This document shows, piece after piece, positions 8,308 to 17,395 of a stretch of DNA of 64,000 nucleotides (position 1 is the stretch's first letter; each line of letters starts with the position of its first letter). A model generated the notes under the pieces. That model did no database searches, was not told where the DNA came from, and was given only the letters and a program-made list of their open reading frames with translations. The stretch lies in assembly GCF_900143065.1 (NCBI RefSeq), contig NZ_FRCX01000001.1:1-64000 (forward strand). Reading direction: 5' to 3'. The stretch comes from Duganella sacchari (lineage in GTDB: Bacteria > Pseudomonadota > Gammaproteobacteria > Burkholderiales > Burkholderiaceae_D). A program made the position numbers and the translations under genes.

Positions 8308-8859
8308 ATGAATCAGCAAATGGCGCGCGACATGCTCGCGGAGATTGAGCAAACCCAGCAACGTAGCGCGCAGTATCTCGGCTATTGGCGTCAAGGCCCC
8401 ACGGTTCAGCTGTGGGGCCTGGTATGGATCATCGCCCATATCGCCGGCTACTTCCTGCCCGCCAGCGCCGGCCCGATCTGGCTGGTCTGCGACGCCATCG
8501 GCTTCGCCGGCACCGCCCTGCTCCGCCTGCGCCATAGCGCAGATGACAGCAGCCAGCGGCAGACCGACCGCCGCCTGATGTGGGCCGGCTGCATCCTGCT
8601 GGCGTTTGGCGCCATCGCGTCCATGCTGATCGGCCCTCGCGGCCGCGCGATTGAAGTATTCTGGACTTGCCTGTTCATGAGCGCGTACATGCTGCATGGC
8701 CTGTGGTTTGGCTTGCGCTGGACCGTGCTGGGCGCGCTGGTGATCGCCGTCAGCCTGCTGGCCTACTTCTCGCACAGCTCATGGTATGAACTCATCATGG
8801 CCGCTGCGGCCGGCGGCGGCCTGCTGCTGGGTGGCACCTGGATGCGCCACGCACGCTGA
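8308..8859 (+). CDS. Hypothetical integral membrane protein
   Basis: A 183-residue protein. A charged ~25-residue cytoplasmic N-terminus is followed by five or six hydrophobic helices (LVWIIAHIAGYFLPA, IWLVCDAIGFAGTALL, LMWAGCILLAFGAIASML, VFWTCLFMSAYMLHGLWFGL, VLGALVIAVSLLAYF, LIMAAAAGGGLLLGG). No catalytic motif is seen. It is followed 10 bases later by a small winged-helix regulator. Membrane protein plus wHTH regulator pairs of this kind are common in Oxalobacteraceae and Xanthomonadaceae and usually uncharacterised. Confidence 0.7.
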   Translation: MNQQMARDMLAEIEQTQQRSAQYLGYWRQGPTVQLWGLVWIIAHIAGYFLPASAGPIWLVCDAIGFAGTALLRLRHSADDSSQRQTDRRLMWAGCILLAFGAIASMLIGPRGRAIEVFWTCLFMSAYMLHGLWFGLRWTVLGALVIAVSLLAYFSHSSWYELIMAAAAGGGLLLGGTWMRHAR

Positions 8860-8869
8860 GGCCATCCAC

Positions 8870-9160
8870 ATGAACGGCCTCGATGAAGTGATCCACCAAA
8901 GCACACGCCTGCGCATGATGACGGCGCTGCACGCGCTCAAGAAAGATGAGTGGATAGAGTTCGTGCGCCTCAAATCGCTCATCAACGCCAGCGACGGCAA
9001 CCTGGGCGCGCACCTGGAAACGCTGGCGCGCGCCGGCTATGTGGAAATCGACAAACAAATCGTCGGCAAAAAACCGCTGACCCGCATCCGCACCACCACC
9101 GCCGGCCGCGCCGCCTACCGCCACCACGTGGCGCAACTACGCTCGCTGCTGGACATGTAA
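8870..9160 (+). CDS. Small winged-helix transcriptional regulator
   Basis: A 96-residue protein consisting of one winged helix: HQSTRLRMMTALHAL is helix 1, FVRLKSLINASDGNLGAHLETLARAGYVEI is the HTH, and KPLTRIRTTTAGRAAYRHHVAQLRSLL is the wing and dimer helix. This is the compact ArsR/MarR-like HTH_27 type. The start at 8870 has a GAGG site in the end of the preceding gene. It probably autoregulates the 8308–9160 pair via the inverted repeat at 8272–8296. Confidence 0.85.
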   Translation: MNGLDEVIHQSTRLRMMTALHALKKDEWIEFVRLKSLINASDGNLGAHLETLARAGYVEIDKQIVGKKPLTRIRTTTAGRAAYRHHVAQLRSLLDM

Positions 9161-9180
9161 TCCGACCTGAAAGGAATACC

Positions 9181-10044
9181 ATGCATCTGACTTTGATTGG
9201 CTGGCTGCACACGCTGGCTTGCTGTTACTCGCTCATCATCGGCGCCAAACTGCTGTGGGCAGCCAAGGGCGGCACGGCGCACCAGCGCGATGGCCGGCGC
9301 TACATTTATGCGATGGTGTTTGTGAATCTGAGCGCGCTGGGCATCTACCAGATCGGCGGCTTCAACATCTTCCACGTACTGGCGCTGTGCACGCTGGCCA
9401 GCCTGGCGATTGCGTTTGCCAGCGCGCGCTGGCAAACGCCGGGACGGCAGTGGCTGCGCGTCCACCTGACCGCCATCGTCTTCAGCTACTACCAGCTGAT
9501 CGGCGGCCTGATTAACGAACTGTTCTCGCGCGTGCCATCACTGATTGGCCAGCAGGCCATGCTCGGCCTGTCGCAGGGTCTGACCATCGTGGTGTTCCTG
9601 ATGATCCTCTCCTACTTCTGGGGCCGGACGGCGCGCGGCGCGGCGGCGGCCATCGCGCTGGCCGCATTGGCCACCACGGCGCAAGCCAGCACACTGACAT
9701 TGGATCTCAAAGGCGTCATCCCTGGCAAAGGCAGTGTGGCCATTGTGGTGTACGACAGCAGCGAGAGTTTCCTGCACAAGGGCATGAAGAAAAAGATCGT
9801 CCCCGCCGGCGAGGCTGCCATGCAGGTAAAGCTGGAAGATCTGGCGCCTGGCGACTACGCTGTCGCGCTGTTTCAGGACGTGAACAACAACGGCAAGCTG
9901 GACACCATGATCTTCGGCATTCCCTCCGAACCCACGGGCTTCAGCAATGACGCAGAAGGCAGCTTCGGCCCGCCCAAATACGAAGCGGCCCGCTTCTCGC
10001 TGCCCGCCGATGGCAAGACCATCGGCATCACGCTGCACAAGTGA
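9181..10044 (+). CDS. DUF2306-like membrane domain fused to a DUF2141 domain
   Basis: A 287-residue protein. Residues 1–140 hold four transmembrane segments of DUF2306 character (LIGWLHTLACCYSLIIGAKLLW, YAMVFVNLSALGIYQIGG, WLRVHLTAIVFSYYQLIGGLINELF, GLTIVVFLMILSYFWG). Residues ~148–165 (ARGAAAAIALAALATTAQA) look exactly like a signal peptide ending in an AxA cleavage site. Residues ~167–287 are a DUF2141 beta domain (GKGSVAIVVYDSSESFLHKG, GDYAVALFQDVNNNGKLDTMIFGIPSEPTGFS). The secreted domain would lie outside the inner membrane. Which side, and whether the junction is cleaved, is not known. The layout suggests two genes fused in frame. Confidence 0.75.
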   Translation: MHLTLIGWLHTLACCYSLIIGAKLLWAAKGGTAHQRDGRRYIYAMVFVNLSALGIYQIGGFNIFHVLALCTLASLAIAFASARWQTPGRQWLRVHLTAIVFSYYQLIGGLINELFSRVPSLIGQQAMLGLSQGLTIVVFLMILSYFWGRTARGAAAAIALAALATTAQASTLTLDLKGVIPGKGSVAIVVYDSSESFLHKGMKKKIVPAGEAAMQVKLEDLAPGDYAVALFQDVNNNGKLDTMIFGIPSEPTGFSNDAEGSFGPPKYEAARFSLPADGKTIGITLHK

Positions 10045-10434
10045 TTACTTGACGGTGATTTTGATTTCCTTGTTCATGCCCGGGCCGTAGGCCTGGTGCA
10101 GGCCGTTGGCAAACTGCATGGTCAAGGTGTAGCTCCCCGGCGGCAGGGTCAGTTCCGTTTCGGTCTGGCCCTTGCCGAAGTGGATGTGCTTCTCGTCGGC
10201 AGGAATCACCTCGCCGGCCTTGACCGGCATGGCGTTGACCAGCAAATGATGGTGGCCGGTATTGGAGGTCATGTCGCCGGCCGGCTTGATGTCCATGCCG
10301 GCCACCGCAAACTTGACCTTGAACGGGCTGGTCACCGTCGCGCCGTTGGCCGGCTCGACAAACCATACCGATTGCTGCGCAAACGCGCCCGCGCTCAGGG
10401 TCAGCAGCGCTGCCGCCAATACCGCTTTCATCAT
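10045..10434 (-). CDS. DUF4399 family secreted protein
   Basis: A 129-residue protein with a clean signal peptide (MMKAVLAAALLTLSAGAFAQ). The mature part VWFVEPANGATVTSPFKVKFAVAGMDIKPAG, TGHHHLLVN, HIHFGKGQTETELTLPPGSYTLTMQFANG is the DUF4399 domain, with conserved His residues that hint at metal binding. The predicted location is the periplasm. The start has an AGGAGAG site. Its stop directly abuts the stop of the DUF2306/DUF2141 gene (convergent, zero spacing). It is 12 bases downstream of apbC on the same strand. Function is not established. Confidence 0.85.
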   Translation of the reverse strand: MMKAVLAAALLTLSAGAFAQQSVWFVEPANGATVTSPFKVKFAVAGMDIKPAGDMTSNTGHHHLLVNAMPVKAGEVIPADEKHIHFGKGQTETELTLPPGSYTLTMQFANGLHQAYGPGMNKEIKITVK

Positions 10435-10446
10435 GATGCTCTCCTG

Positions 10447-11535
10447 TTAGTCGTTCTTGACGACGATGGTAGGGAACTTGCTGGTCATGTCCTTGGCTTT
10501 TTCTGCCACCTGCACCGCTACTTTACGCGCGATTTCCTTATAGATGGAAGCAACTTTGCCATCCGGGTCCGCGACCACGGTCGGCTTGCCGGCATCCGCC
10601 TGCTCGCGGATCGCCATGGTCAGCGGCAGCGCGCCAAGGAAGTCCACGCCGAAGTCCTTGCACATCTTCTCGCCACCGCCGTGGCCGAAGATCTCTTCCG
10701 CGTGGCCGCAGTTGGTGCAGATGTGCACGCTCATGTTTTCCACCACGCCCAGGATCGGGATGCCGACTTTCTCGAACATCTTCAGGCCCTTGCGCGCGTC
10801 CAGCAGCGCGATGTCCTGCGGCGTGGTAACGATGACTGCGCCGGTGACCGGCACTTTTTGCGACAGCGTCAGCTGGATGTCGCCGGTACCTGGCGGCATG
10901 TCGACAATCAGATAGTCCAGGTCGCGCCAGTTGGTCTGTTCCAGCAGCTGCTGCAGCGCCTGCGTGACCATCGGGCCGCGCCACACCATCGGCTCATCCG
11001 GATCGATCAGGAAGCCGATTGACGACACTTGCACGCCATAATTCTCCAGCGGCTCCATCGACTTGCCATCCTTGGTCTGCGGACGGCCCGATACGCCCAG
11101 CATCATCGGCTGCGACGGGCCGTAGATGTCGGCATCCAGCAGGCCAACCGAAGCGCCTTCCGCGGCCAGCGCCAGCGCCAGGTTGACGGCGGTGGTCGAC
11201 TTGCCCACGCCACCCTTGCCCGAGGCCACGGCAATGATGTTTTTCACATTAACCATCGGCTTCAGACCGCGCTGCACGGTGTGCGCAAGGATCTTGCTGG
11301 ACACGCTCACGCTGATATTGCCCACGCCCGGCAGTGCCTTCAAACCGGCAATCACACTGCTGCGGATGGCGTCGATCTGGCTGTTGGCTGGATAGCCCAG
11401 TTCGATGTCGAGCGAAATATCGCTGCCATCGACCTTCAAATTCTTCACGGACTTGCCGCTGACGTAATCTTTCGTTGTATTTGGATCAACAATTTGGGAC
11501 AGGGCGGCCTTGACGTCTTCTACTGCAATGCTCAT
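10447..11535 (-). CDS. apbC: Iron-sulfur cluster carrier protein ApbC (Mrp/NBP35 family)
   Basis: A 362-residue cytoplasmic P-loop ATPase that carries and delivers [4Fe-4S] clusters. The N-terminal DUF59/MIP18 domain spans ~1–90. The deviant Walker A GKGGVGKST is at about residue 105, followed by GLLDADIYGPSQPMMLG, DYLIVDMPPGTGDIQLTLSQ and the cluster-binding CTNCG region near residue 235 (ENMSVHICTNCGHAEEIFG). The start at 11535 (MSIAVEDVK) has a GGAGAG site and replaces a longer open frame. It is divergent from metG, the usual arrangement in betaproteobacteria. Confidence 0.95.
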   Translation of the reverse strand: MSIAVEDVKAALSQIVDPNTTKDYVSGKSVKNLKVDGSDISLDIELGYPANSQIDAIRSSVIAGLKALPGVGNISVSVSSKILAHTVQRGLKPMVNVKNIIAVASGKGGVGKSTTAVNLALALAAEGASVGLLDADIYGPSQPMMLGVSGRPQTKDGKSMEPLENYGVQVSSIGFLIDPDEPMVWRGPMVTQALQQLLEQTNWRDLDYLIVDMPPGTGDIQLTLSQKVPVTGAVIVTTPQDIALLDARKGLKMFEKVGIPILGVVENMSVHICTNCGHAEEIFGHGGGEKMCKDFGVDFLGALPLTMAIREQADAGKPTVVADPDGKVASIYKEIARKVAVQVAEKAKDMTSKFPTIVVKND

Positions 11536-11634
11536 GTAACTCTCCGTTAAATATGCTGCCATTCTAGCGCAACCTGCGCAAGCGCCGCATCCGCTGTTAA
11601 AATGCTCCTTTTCCACCCAAAAAGTGCATTAACC

Positions 11635-13800
11635 ATGACTCGTAAGCTGTTTGTCACCACTGCCCTGCCCTACGCGAACGCCGCTTTCCATATTGGCCAC
11701 ATGATGGAGTACATCCAGGCTGACATCTGGGTCCGGTTCCAGCGAATGCAGCGTGACGGCGATGCACCGCGCGAGGTGCACTTTGTCGGCGCCGACGACA
11801 CCCACGGCACGCCGATCATGATTGCGGCGGAAAAGGAAGGCATCACTCCCCAGGAGTTCGTTGCCAAGATCGCGGCTGGCCGCGCCCAGTACCTGGACGG
11901 CTTCCATATCGCGTTTGATAACTGGTACTCGACCGACTCACCGGAAAACGTCGAACTGTCGCAAGGCATCTACCGCAAGCTGCGCGATGCGGGCCTGATC
12001 CAGACCAAAACCGTGGACCGCTTCTTTGACCCGGTCAAAGGCATGTTCCTGGCCGACCGCAACATCAAGGGCGAATGCCCGAAATGCGGCGCCAAAGATC
12101 AATACGGCGACAACTGCGAAGTATGCGGCGCGGCTTACCAGCCGACCGACCTGGTGAACCCGTTCTCCGTGTTCACCAACGCCACGCCGGTGCTGAAACC
12201 ATCGGAACAGTACTTCTTCAAACTGTCCGACAAGCGCTGCTACGAATTCCTGCGCGACTGGCTGAACACCCCTGGCCGCCTGCAGCCGGAGATGGTCAAC
12301 AAGGTGTCCGAATGGCTGGGCGAAGCCGGTGAAAAACTGGCCGACTGGGATATCTCGCGCGATGCGCCTTACTTCGGCATCCCGATTCCTGACGCACCGG
12401 GCAAATACTTCTACGTCTGGCTGGACGCGCCAGTGGGCTACCTGGCTTCGCTGAAAAACTACTTCGGCAAGAAAGGCATCGACTACGACGCCTTCCTGCA
12501 AGACCCGAACGCGGAACAGATCCACTTCATCGGCAAGGACATCGTCTCCTTCCACCTGCTGTTCTGGCCAGCGATGCTGAAGTTTGCCGACCACCCGACC
12601 ATCGACCGCATGCGCGTCGCGGTGCACGGCCACCTGACCGTCAACAACGAAAAAATGTCCAAGTCGCGCGGCACCGGCATCTCGCCGCTGCGCTACCTGA
12701 ACCTGGGCATGAACCCGGAATGGCTGCGCTACTACATCGCCTTCAAGCTGAACTCCAAGGTCGAAGACCTGGACTTCACCGGCGACGACTTCGTGGCCCG
12801 CGTGAACTCGGACCTGATCGGCAAATACGTCAACATCGCGTCGCGCTGCGCCGGCTTCATCGCCAAGAAATTTGACGGTAAGCTGGCCACCAGCCTGTCC
12901 GCCAACGCGCAGGAGTGGATCAAGCGCGCACTGGTGACGCCGGAAGGCGTGGAACGCCAGGCCAGCATCGCTGCCAACTTCGAATCGCGCGAGTTCGGCA
13001 AAGCGCTGCGCGAGATCATGGAGATCGCCGACTTCGCCAACCAGTACGTGGACGAGAACAAGCCGTGGATCCTGGCCAAGGATGAAAGCAAGCTCGCCGA
13101 ACTGCACGACGTCTGCACCACCGCGCTGATCCTGTTCCGCCAGCTGTCCATCCTGCTGTCGCCAGTGCTGCCAGGTGTGGCCGCCAATGTCGCCAAGTTC
13201 CTCAACGACGAGCAGTTCGACTGGACGCAAACCAATGTGGCCAGCGGCGTGGTCGCCAATGCCATGCTGGGCCGTACCATCGGCGCCTACACGCACCTGA
13301 TGACCCGCGTTGATCCGAAGATGATCGAAGACCTGTTCGATGCGCCAGCCGCTGGCGCCGCACCAGCGGCCGCACCTGCCGCCAAGGCTGAGAAGCCAGC
13401 CAAAGCGAAGGCCGCCCCAGCGGTGGCCGTGACCGAGACTGGCATTGAAGTGATCGCACCGGAAATCTCGGTAGACGACTTCTTCAAGGTCGACCTGCGC
13501 ATCGCCAGGATCGTCAACTGCGAACACGTGGAAGGCTCCGACAAGCTGCTGCGCCTGACGCTGGACGCTGGCGAAGGCCGTCACCGCAACGTCTTCTCCG
13601 GAATCAAATCGATGTACCAGCCGGAAGACCTGATCGGCAAGCTGACCGTGCTGGTGGCCAACCTGGCGCCGCGCAAGATGAAGTTTGGCGTGTCGGAAGG
13701 CATGGTCATGGCGGCATCGGCAGTCGACGAGAAAGCCAACCCAGGCATCTACATCCTGAACCCATGGCCGGGCGCTGAACCGGGCATGCGCATCAGCTAA
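11635..13800 (+). CDS. metG: Methionine--tRNA ligase
   Basis: A 721-residue class I synthetase charging initiator and elongator tRNA-Met. HIGH is at 19–22, the zinc knuckle is [18 protein letters not shown], and the KMSKS loop is at 340–344. An Ala/Lys-rich linker (residues ~565–600, with [20 protein letters not shown]) joins the C-terminal EMAP/Trbp111-type tRNA-binding domain ([26 protein letters not shown] to the end), which mediates dimerisation. The start at 11635 ([15 protein letters not shown]) is preferred to an upstream in-frame codon by family alignment. Confidence 0.97.
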   Translation: MTRKLFVTTALPYANAAFHIGHMMEYIQADIWVRFQRMQRDGDAPREVHFVGADDTHGTPIMIAAEKEGITPQEFVAKIAAGRAQYLDGFHIAFDNWYSTDSPENVELSQGIYRKLRDAGLIQTKTVDRFFDPVKGMFLADRNIKGECPKCGAKDQYGDNCEVCGAAYQPTDLVNPFSVFTNATPVLKPSEQYFFKLSDKRCYEFLRDWLNTPGRLQPEMVNKVSEWLGEAGEKLADWDISRDAPYFGIPIPDAPGKYFYVWLDAPVGYLASLKNYFGKKGIDYDAFLQDPNAEQIHFIGKDIVSFHLLFWPAMLKFADHPTIDRMRVAVHGHLTVNNEKMSKSRGTGISPLRYLNLGMNPEWLRYYIAFKLNSKVEDLDFTGDDFVARVNSDLIGKYVNIASRCAGFIAKKFDGKLATSLSANAQEWIKRALVTPEGVERQASIAANFESREFGKALREIMEIADFANQYVDENKPWILAKDESKLAELHDVCTTALILFRQLSILLSPVLPGVAANVAKFLNDEQFDWTQTNVASGVVANAMLGRTIGAYTHLMTRVDPKMIEDLFDAPAAGAAPAAAPAAKAEKPAKAKAAPAVAVTETGIEVIAPEISVDDFFKVDLRIARIVNCEHVEGSDKLLRLTLDAGEGRHRNVFSGIKSMYQPEDLIGKLTVLVANLAPRKMKFGVSEGMVMAASAVDEKANPGIYILNPWPGAEPGMRIS

Positions 13801-13810
13801 GGAAGCCGGC

Positions 13811-14290
13811 ATGAACCTTGTGGTGCGCGAAGCGACAAAGGAAGATGCCAAACTGATCGCCGAGCTCACGCGTGCAGCGTGGGCCGGCAAGGTCAGTGTT
13901 ACCTCCAGCGGCCACCGCGAAACCGCCGTCCTCGTATCAGAACACCTGCGCGATGGCGGCGGTTTTGTTTTGGAGATCGATCAGCAACCGGTAGGCTCGG
14001 TACGCTGGCTGCCGCTGGATGCGGAGCAGGACGTGTGGGAAGTGTGCCGCATGGGCGTGCTACCGGAACATCGCGGCAGCAATCTGTCGCAGCATCTGCT
14101 GGAAGCCGTGATCCACCACGGCCTGGCCGTGGGCGTGGAAGAAGTACGCCTGGCGGTGCGCGCCGACCAGCCCAAACTCATCGACTTCTACACCGCGTAT
14201 GAATTTGAGCTTGCGGAAGAGCTGGAATACTCGCACGCCAATCCACTGGAGCCCGCGCCGCTGGTGATGCGACGCTCGCTGCGGCACTGA
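13811..14290 (+). CDS. GNAT family N-acetyltransferase
   Basis: A 159-residue acetyl-CoA-dependent acyltransferase of the GNAT fold. It begins MNLVVREATKEDAKLIAELTRAAW, with strand GSVRWLPLDAEQDVWEVCRMGVLPEHRGSNLSQHLLEAVI; the pyrophosphate-binding motif A is the degenerate PEHRGSNLSQHL (family RxxGxG/A). The C-terminus has FYTAYEFELAEELEYSHANP and VMRRSL. It starts 10 bases after metG with an AAGGAAG site, so it may be co-transcribed. The substrate is unknown. Confidence 0.88.
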   Translation: MNLVVREATKEDAKLIAELTRAAWAGKVSVTSSGHRETAVLVSEHLRDGGGFVLEIDQQPVGSVRWLPLDAEQDVWEVCRMGVLPEHRGSNLSQHLLEAVIHHGLAVGVEEVRLAVRADQPKLIDFYTAYEFELAEELEYSHANPLEPAPLVMRRSLRH

Positions 14291-14389
14291 ATCGCTTGTC
14301 CGACGTAATCACGAGGGTGCGTCCTACCTGCTGTTGGGCGACAAGGTGAAAAAATAGCTGTTCACAGTTACCTCACCTGAGGACACATC

Positions 14390-14704
14390 ATGAAGCTTGC
14401 CATCCCACTGCTGGCTATCTGCCTGAGTTCAGCAGCTTACGCCCAGCAAACCAATCCTGACCCGGCGGTTAAAACCGCCAACGGCAAGGCTGCGCATGCC
14501 AAATCGACCAGCCAATCGAAATGCGCCGGTATGCAAGGCGGCGTCGATGCCAGCGGAGGCGAAAGCGTCGAAATGCACGCCAAATCGGACAAAGCCACCG
14601 CCGCGAATAGCAAAGCATGCGGCAAAGATAATCGCAAAGCCGATTCTCCCAGCGCCGCGCCGACAACACCTAATCCAGAACAAAAAGATCCGGTACTTAA
14701 ATAA
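14390..14704 (+). CDS. Small secreted hydrophilic protein, hypothetical
   Basis: A 104-residue product with a signal peptide (MKLAIPLLAICLSSAAYAQ, cleavage after AYA). It is followed by a low-complexity chain rich in Ala, Lys, Ser, Asn and Thr with two Cys. A GAGGA site precedes the ATG. No domain is recognised. It resembles in design the protein at 29205–29531 (same signal-peptide style, Lys/Asn/Thr-rich, two Cys), so the two may belong to one lineage-specific family of exported small proteins. Confidence 0.65.
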   Translation: MKLAIPLLAICLSSAAYAQQTNPDPAVKTANGKAAHAKSTSQSKCAGMQGGVDASGGESVEMHAKSDKATAANSKACGKDNRKADSPSAAPTTPNPEQKDPVLK

Positions 14705-14851
14705 TTGCAGTACATGACAGGCGGCTTCCGCCCCAACGCAGACCTTCGAACTTATTATAGAAAATGATTCGAACTGCAGCCGAAGTTATAAAGCGAGTAT
14801 TAAAATCGCGAGAAATGATTTACGCACTGTCGCATTCCTTCTCCCCTAACA
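14705..14851. other. Non-coding boundary of the AT-rich accessory block
   Basis: An AT-rich stretch between convergent genes. No gene, strong terminator or repeat is seen. The switch from GC-rich to AT-rich sequence occurs here and persists until about 19.9 kb. Confidence 0.5.
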
Positions 14852-15736
14852 TCACTCTTTCGCCTGAGACTCAACATTTGGCAATACTGTAAAGCGAACC
14901 GCTTTTTTAAACCTCGCTGGCTCAAGAAAGAGTGCCTCGACGTTGGGCCCATGAATTTCAAAACTATCCTCATAACCGCAATCAGCAGCGACATTTGGCC
15001 TGTACGGCACATAATATTGTAAGTGTCGACTATCTTTAATATACAACCAACCCCAATGAAATAAAGCGCTATTTATACACTGGTCGGCATCAATGTTCAA
15101 TTCGGGACAGGAGTAACCAGGATTTTTTTTATTTTTCATCAAACATGCTCTAGATTCCCGTTTAGCTTTTTCAAGCGTCTTACGGATAGAATCTGCCAGA
15201 AGATCACTTAATTTTTGCTCCGCCTCTCCAACGAACAGGTTCGCAATATTGATTTCTTTACCTGCTGCATAATCGTAGACAACACTATCAACGTTGATGA
15301 AATAGCCAACTCCTCGATATGTGCTCTGTGTTGTCAAAAAAAATAAAGTACCGAACCGCTTATCTAGACTGACAGTAGCAACTTCTGCGGCGATATCTTG
15401 CACTGCTTTGTCGGTTTTCAACATTGCAATCACTTGGCTGTCTTTGCTTTTTAGCACTTTCTCAGCAAGGACATCATCCTGTGGAAACAATCCGTGAATA
15501 GACGTTTCACGTAACCAAGAGTTGAATTGTTTTAGCCTCGACGATGTATTTCCAACAAAGTACGGGTATCGCCATTCTTTTTCCTCTCCTTGCTCCGTCG
15601 TAATTTTTGCTCCTGCTTCTTTCACAAAAATAGGCGTTAACTCTTTTTCAGCTAGAGTCAAATCATTCGATGGCGCGGCATAGCTCGCAATAGAAAACAT
15701 TGCCGTTGACCAGACAAATACGCTTAGAATCTTCAT
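14852..15736 (-). CDS. Secreted hypothetical protein
   Basis: A 294-residue protein with an N-terminal signal peptide (MKILSVFVWSTAMFSIASYAA). The start at 15736 has an AAGGGAAG site and is preferred over an ATG 21 bases upstream. The mature part contains several Cys (RACLMKNKKNPGYSCPELNIDADQCINSALFHW, AADCGYED), consistent with disulfides in the periplasm. The arrangement (FFLTTQSTYRGVGYFINVDSVVYDY, late RPNVAADCGYEDSFEIHG) recalls RsiV/DUF3298-like secreted proteins, but I cannot assign a family. Codon usage is AT-richer than neighbours outside the block. Confidence 0.7.
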   Translation of the reverse strand: MKILSVFVWSTAMFSIASYAAPSNDLTLAEKELTPIFVKEAGAKITTEQGEEKEWRYPYFVGNTSSRLKQFNSWLRETSIHGLFPQDDVLAEKVLKSKDSQVIAMLKTDKAVQDIAAEVATVSLDKRFGTLFFLTTQSTYRGVGYFINVDSVVYDYAAGKEINIANLFVGEAEQKLSDLLADSIRKTLEKAKRESRACLMKNKKNPGYSCPELNIDADQCINSALFHWGWLYIKDSRHLQYYVPYRPNVAADCGYEDSFEIHGPNVEALFLEPARFKKAVRFTVLPNVESQAKE

Positions 15737-15844
15737 GCTTCCCTTAGATTTTGGCAATCGAACGCAGGTTACAGAACGACTTGTCCGATCTTTAAAATGA
15801 GTGTCCGGAACTGGCCGAATCCGTACTATCTGCCGATTTGAGAT

Positions 15845-16213
15845 TTAATAGCAGATTTCTTCCAGCGTGACATAAAAATAGCCGCTTCGCAATTTTTGAG
15901 TGAATAAAAATACCGCGTAGGGCTTAGCCCACCTTCCGGCCACTGGAAGACGATGCTGTAATGAATAGACACCTTGCCCAATTTCCGTGAGTATCGGAGA
16001 AGCCGACTGGGTGATTCCTATGCAGGTAGAAAGCCTCTGTCCCGCTGTAGCAGCACCAATGGAGCTTGCCAGCTTCTGCCGATTCCATTGTTTTCCTCTA
16101 GCATCTAGCCCGCCGAGCGCTGCGCCATAGTCGTTTTTTGCCAATGATTCGAAGAAATCTCTGGCAAATTCGATAAATGCCTTCGATGGGCTATAAGAAG
16201 TACCTGAAATCAT
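15845..16213 (-). CDS. Hypothetical protein of the accessory block
   Basis: A 122-residue product beginning MISGTSYSPSKAFIEFARDFFESLAKNDYGAALGGLDARGKQWNRQKLASSIG. The opening helix pattern (residues 8–50) looks like a small alpha/beta fold that reads like NTF2-like or immunity-type proteins, but no family is certain. An upstream in-frame TTG at 16285 would overlap the next gene. The ATG at 16213 is chosen although it lacks a clear ribosome site. It ends in VTLEEICY. Confidence 0.5.
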   Translation of the reverse strand: MISGTSYSPSKAFIEFARDFFESLAKNDYGAALGGLDARGKQWNRQKLASSIGAATAGQRLSTCIGITQSASPILTEIGQGVYSLQHRLPVAGRWAKPYAVFLFTQKLRSGYFYVTLEEICY

Positions 16214-16262
16214 AAAAGAAAATAATTCTGTATTTGAACGACTGCTGTTGGCCGTGGTCGGG

Positions 16263-16574
16263 CTATTCGTTTGGATAGAAAACAAGGATTCGAGAACTTC
16301 CCGAGGGCATCCTCACGCCGTTTACGACCAACGGGCCTCCGTCAGCAATCAGTGGCTGAAATTCTTGCTGCCCACTATCCCCGTAGATTGCCTCCTGCAG
16401 AAGTGACTTGGCAAAGTCATACATGGCCCTCCTGCTTGAAAAGTTCAAATTGATATCGCCATTATCGGCATCAATCTTTGCTACCAGGCGGTGACGGTCA
16501 TCGCCTTGCACCTCGGCCGAACTAACATCATCTGCCGCAGCAATCGTAAAGTTACATTCCAAGTTTTCTCTCAT
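16263..16574 (-). CDS. Hypothetical protein of the accessory block
   Basis: A 103-residue soluble protein (MRENLECNFTIAAADDVSSAEVQGDDRHRLVAKIDADNGD…ILVFYPNE). The pattern of alternating hydrophobic residues suggests a small beta-rich fold with one helix (RRAMYDFAKSLLQEAIYG). An AGAGAA site precedes the ATG. It lies immediately upstream of the 15845–16213 gene, with a palindromic motif near 16249 between the two starts/stops. No family is recognised. Confidence 0.55.
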   Translation of the reverse strand: MRENLECNFTIAAADDVSSAEVQGDDRHRLVAKIDADNGDINLNFSSRRAMYDFAKSLLQEAIYGDSGQQEFQPLIADGGPLVVNGVRMPSGSSRILVFYPNE

Positions 16575-16619
16575 AATTCTCTGTCTCTGCCCGTCGGCTC
16601 ATGGCCGGATTAAGACATC

Positions 16620-16970
16620 TCAATGTTCATAGCGCGTCTCAACGCCACGCCAACCACACGCATCGAGAACAGCTCCGGCACAAGCCATCACTTCGCCCCA
16701 AGCCGGAGTAATCAAGAGTTTCTCCAGCGAGTCCGGCAGTGAAGCCACTCGCTCGTCGTAGAAGGCGTCAAACTTGACTAGCTGGACCATTTCATCGGCT
16801 GAGAACTCACGAGCAAACTGTGCATCAGTCGGATGATAAAAGTCATCGAACCACTGATTGACTAACTCGTTTGCCACGTTGACCGGAGCTGCCCTTTGGT
16901 ACTCAATCTGGTCACAGCGAGAAGCAATCAAGTTCAGTAAATTAATGATGTTGACGCGATTTGGTTCCAA
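16620..16970 (-). CDS. Hypothetical protein of the accessory block (TTG start)
   Basis: A 116-residue acidic, mostly helical protein (INLLNLIASRCDQIEYQRAAPVNVANELVNQWFDDFYHPTDAQFAREFSADEMVQLVKFDAFYDERV). A TTG start at 16970 has GGAG 8 bases upstream and no in-frame ATG alternative near it. The size and composition resemble small immunity-type proteins, but no family is recognised and no toxin gene is adjacent. Confidence 0.6.
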   Translation of the reverse strand: MEPNRVNIINLLNLIASRCDQIEYQRAAPVNVANELVNQWFDDFYHPTDAQFAREFSADEMVQLVKFDAFYDERVASLPDSLEKLLITPAWGEVMACAGAVLDACGWRGVETRYEH

Positions 16971-17027
16971 GAAGTCTCCGCTAATTCAACGATACATAGA
17001 TGACCGTTTTTGGGCGTTATCGGCGAA

Positions 17028-17346
17028 TCATGGTGCGTCGTTGAAGCCGTATCGAAGCTTTACCAGGACCATCAATCCAATCAGTATGGACGATACTGCT
17101 AACCCTACGAGCCCCCCACGTTGATAGTCTTCTTTGAGTAGCATGCCAAGCAGTTGCAATAAAAGTGCAAGCACCCTCAAGGTACAATAAAACTACAGTG
17201 GTTTTAACTAACGGTCCAGCGTAATCATATCCACAGCCCAGTTCTTTGCCACCTTGATTTATTGACGAACACCAATATGCCTCCGGAATACAGAGGCCGG
17301 CTATTAAAAGCAACAACGGCGCCCAAGCTAACACACTACGATACAT
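17028..17346 (-). pseudogene. Tandem duplicate of a small membrane protein gene, frameshifted in a C6 run
   Basis: The first 75 residues (MYRSVLAWAPLLLLIAGLCIPEAYWCSSINQGGKELGCGYDYAG…ATQRRLSTWG) match the neighbour at 17396–17713 closely. After a run of six C (17112–17117, plus strand) the frame diverges. Removing one C restores LVGLAVSSILIGLMVLVKLRYGFNDAP and a stop at 17028, aligned with the end of the neighbour. As written, the unshifted frame continues to 17017 with unrelated residues. It is a +1 homopolymer frameshift in one of two tandem paralogues: decay, phase-variation-like slippage, or sequencing error. Confidence 0.85.
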
Positions 17347-17395
17347 GAACAAGTTCCATTCTTCTGAGCGACCGCAATTGGCCGATATCGGCGTG

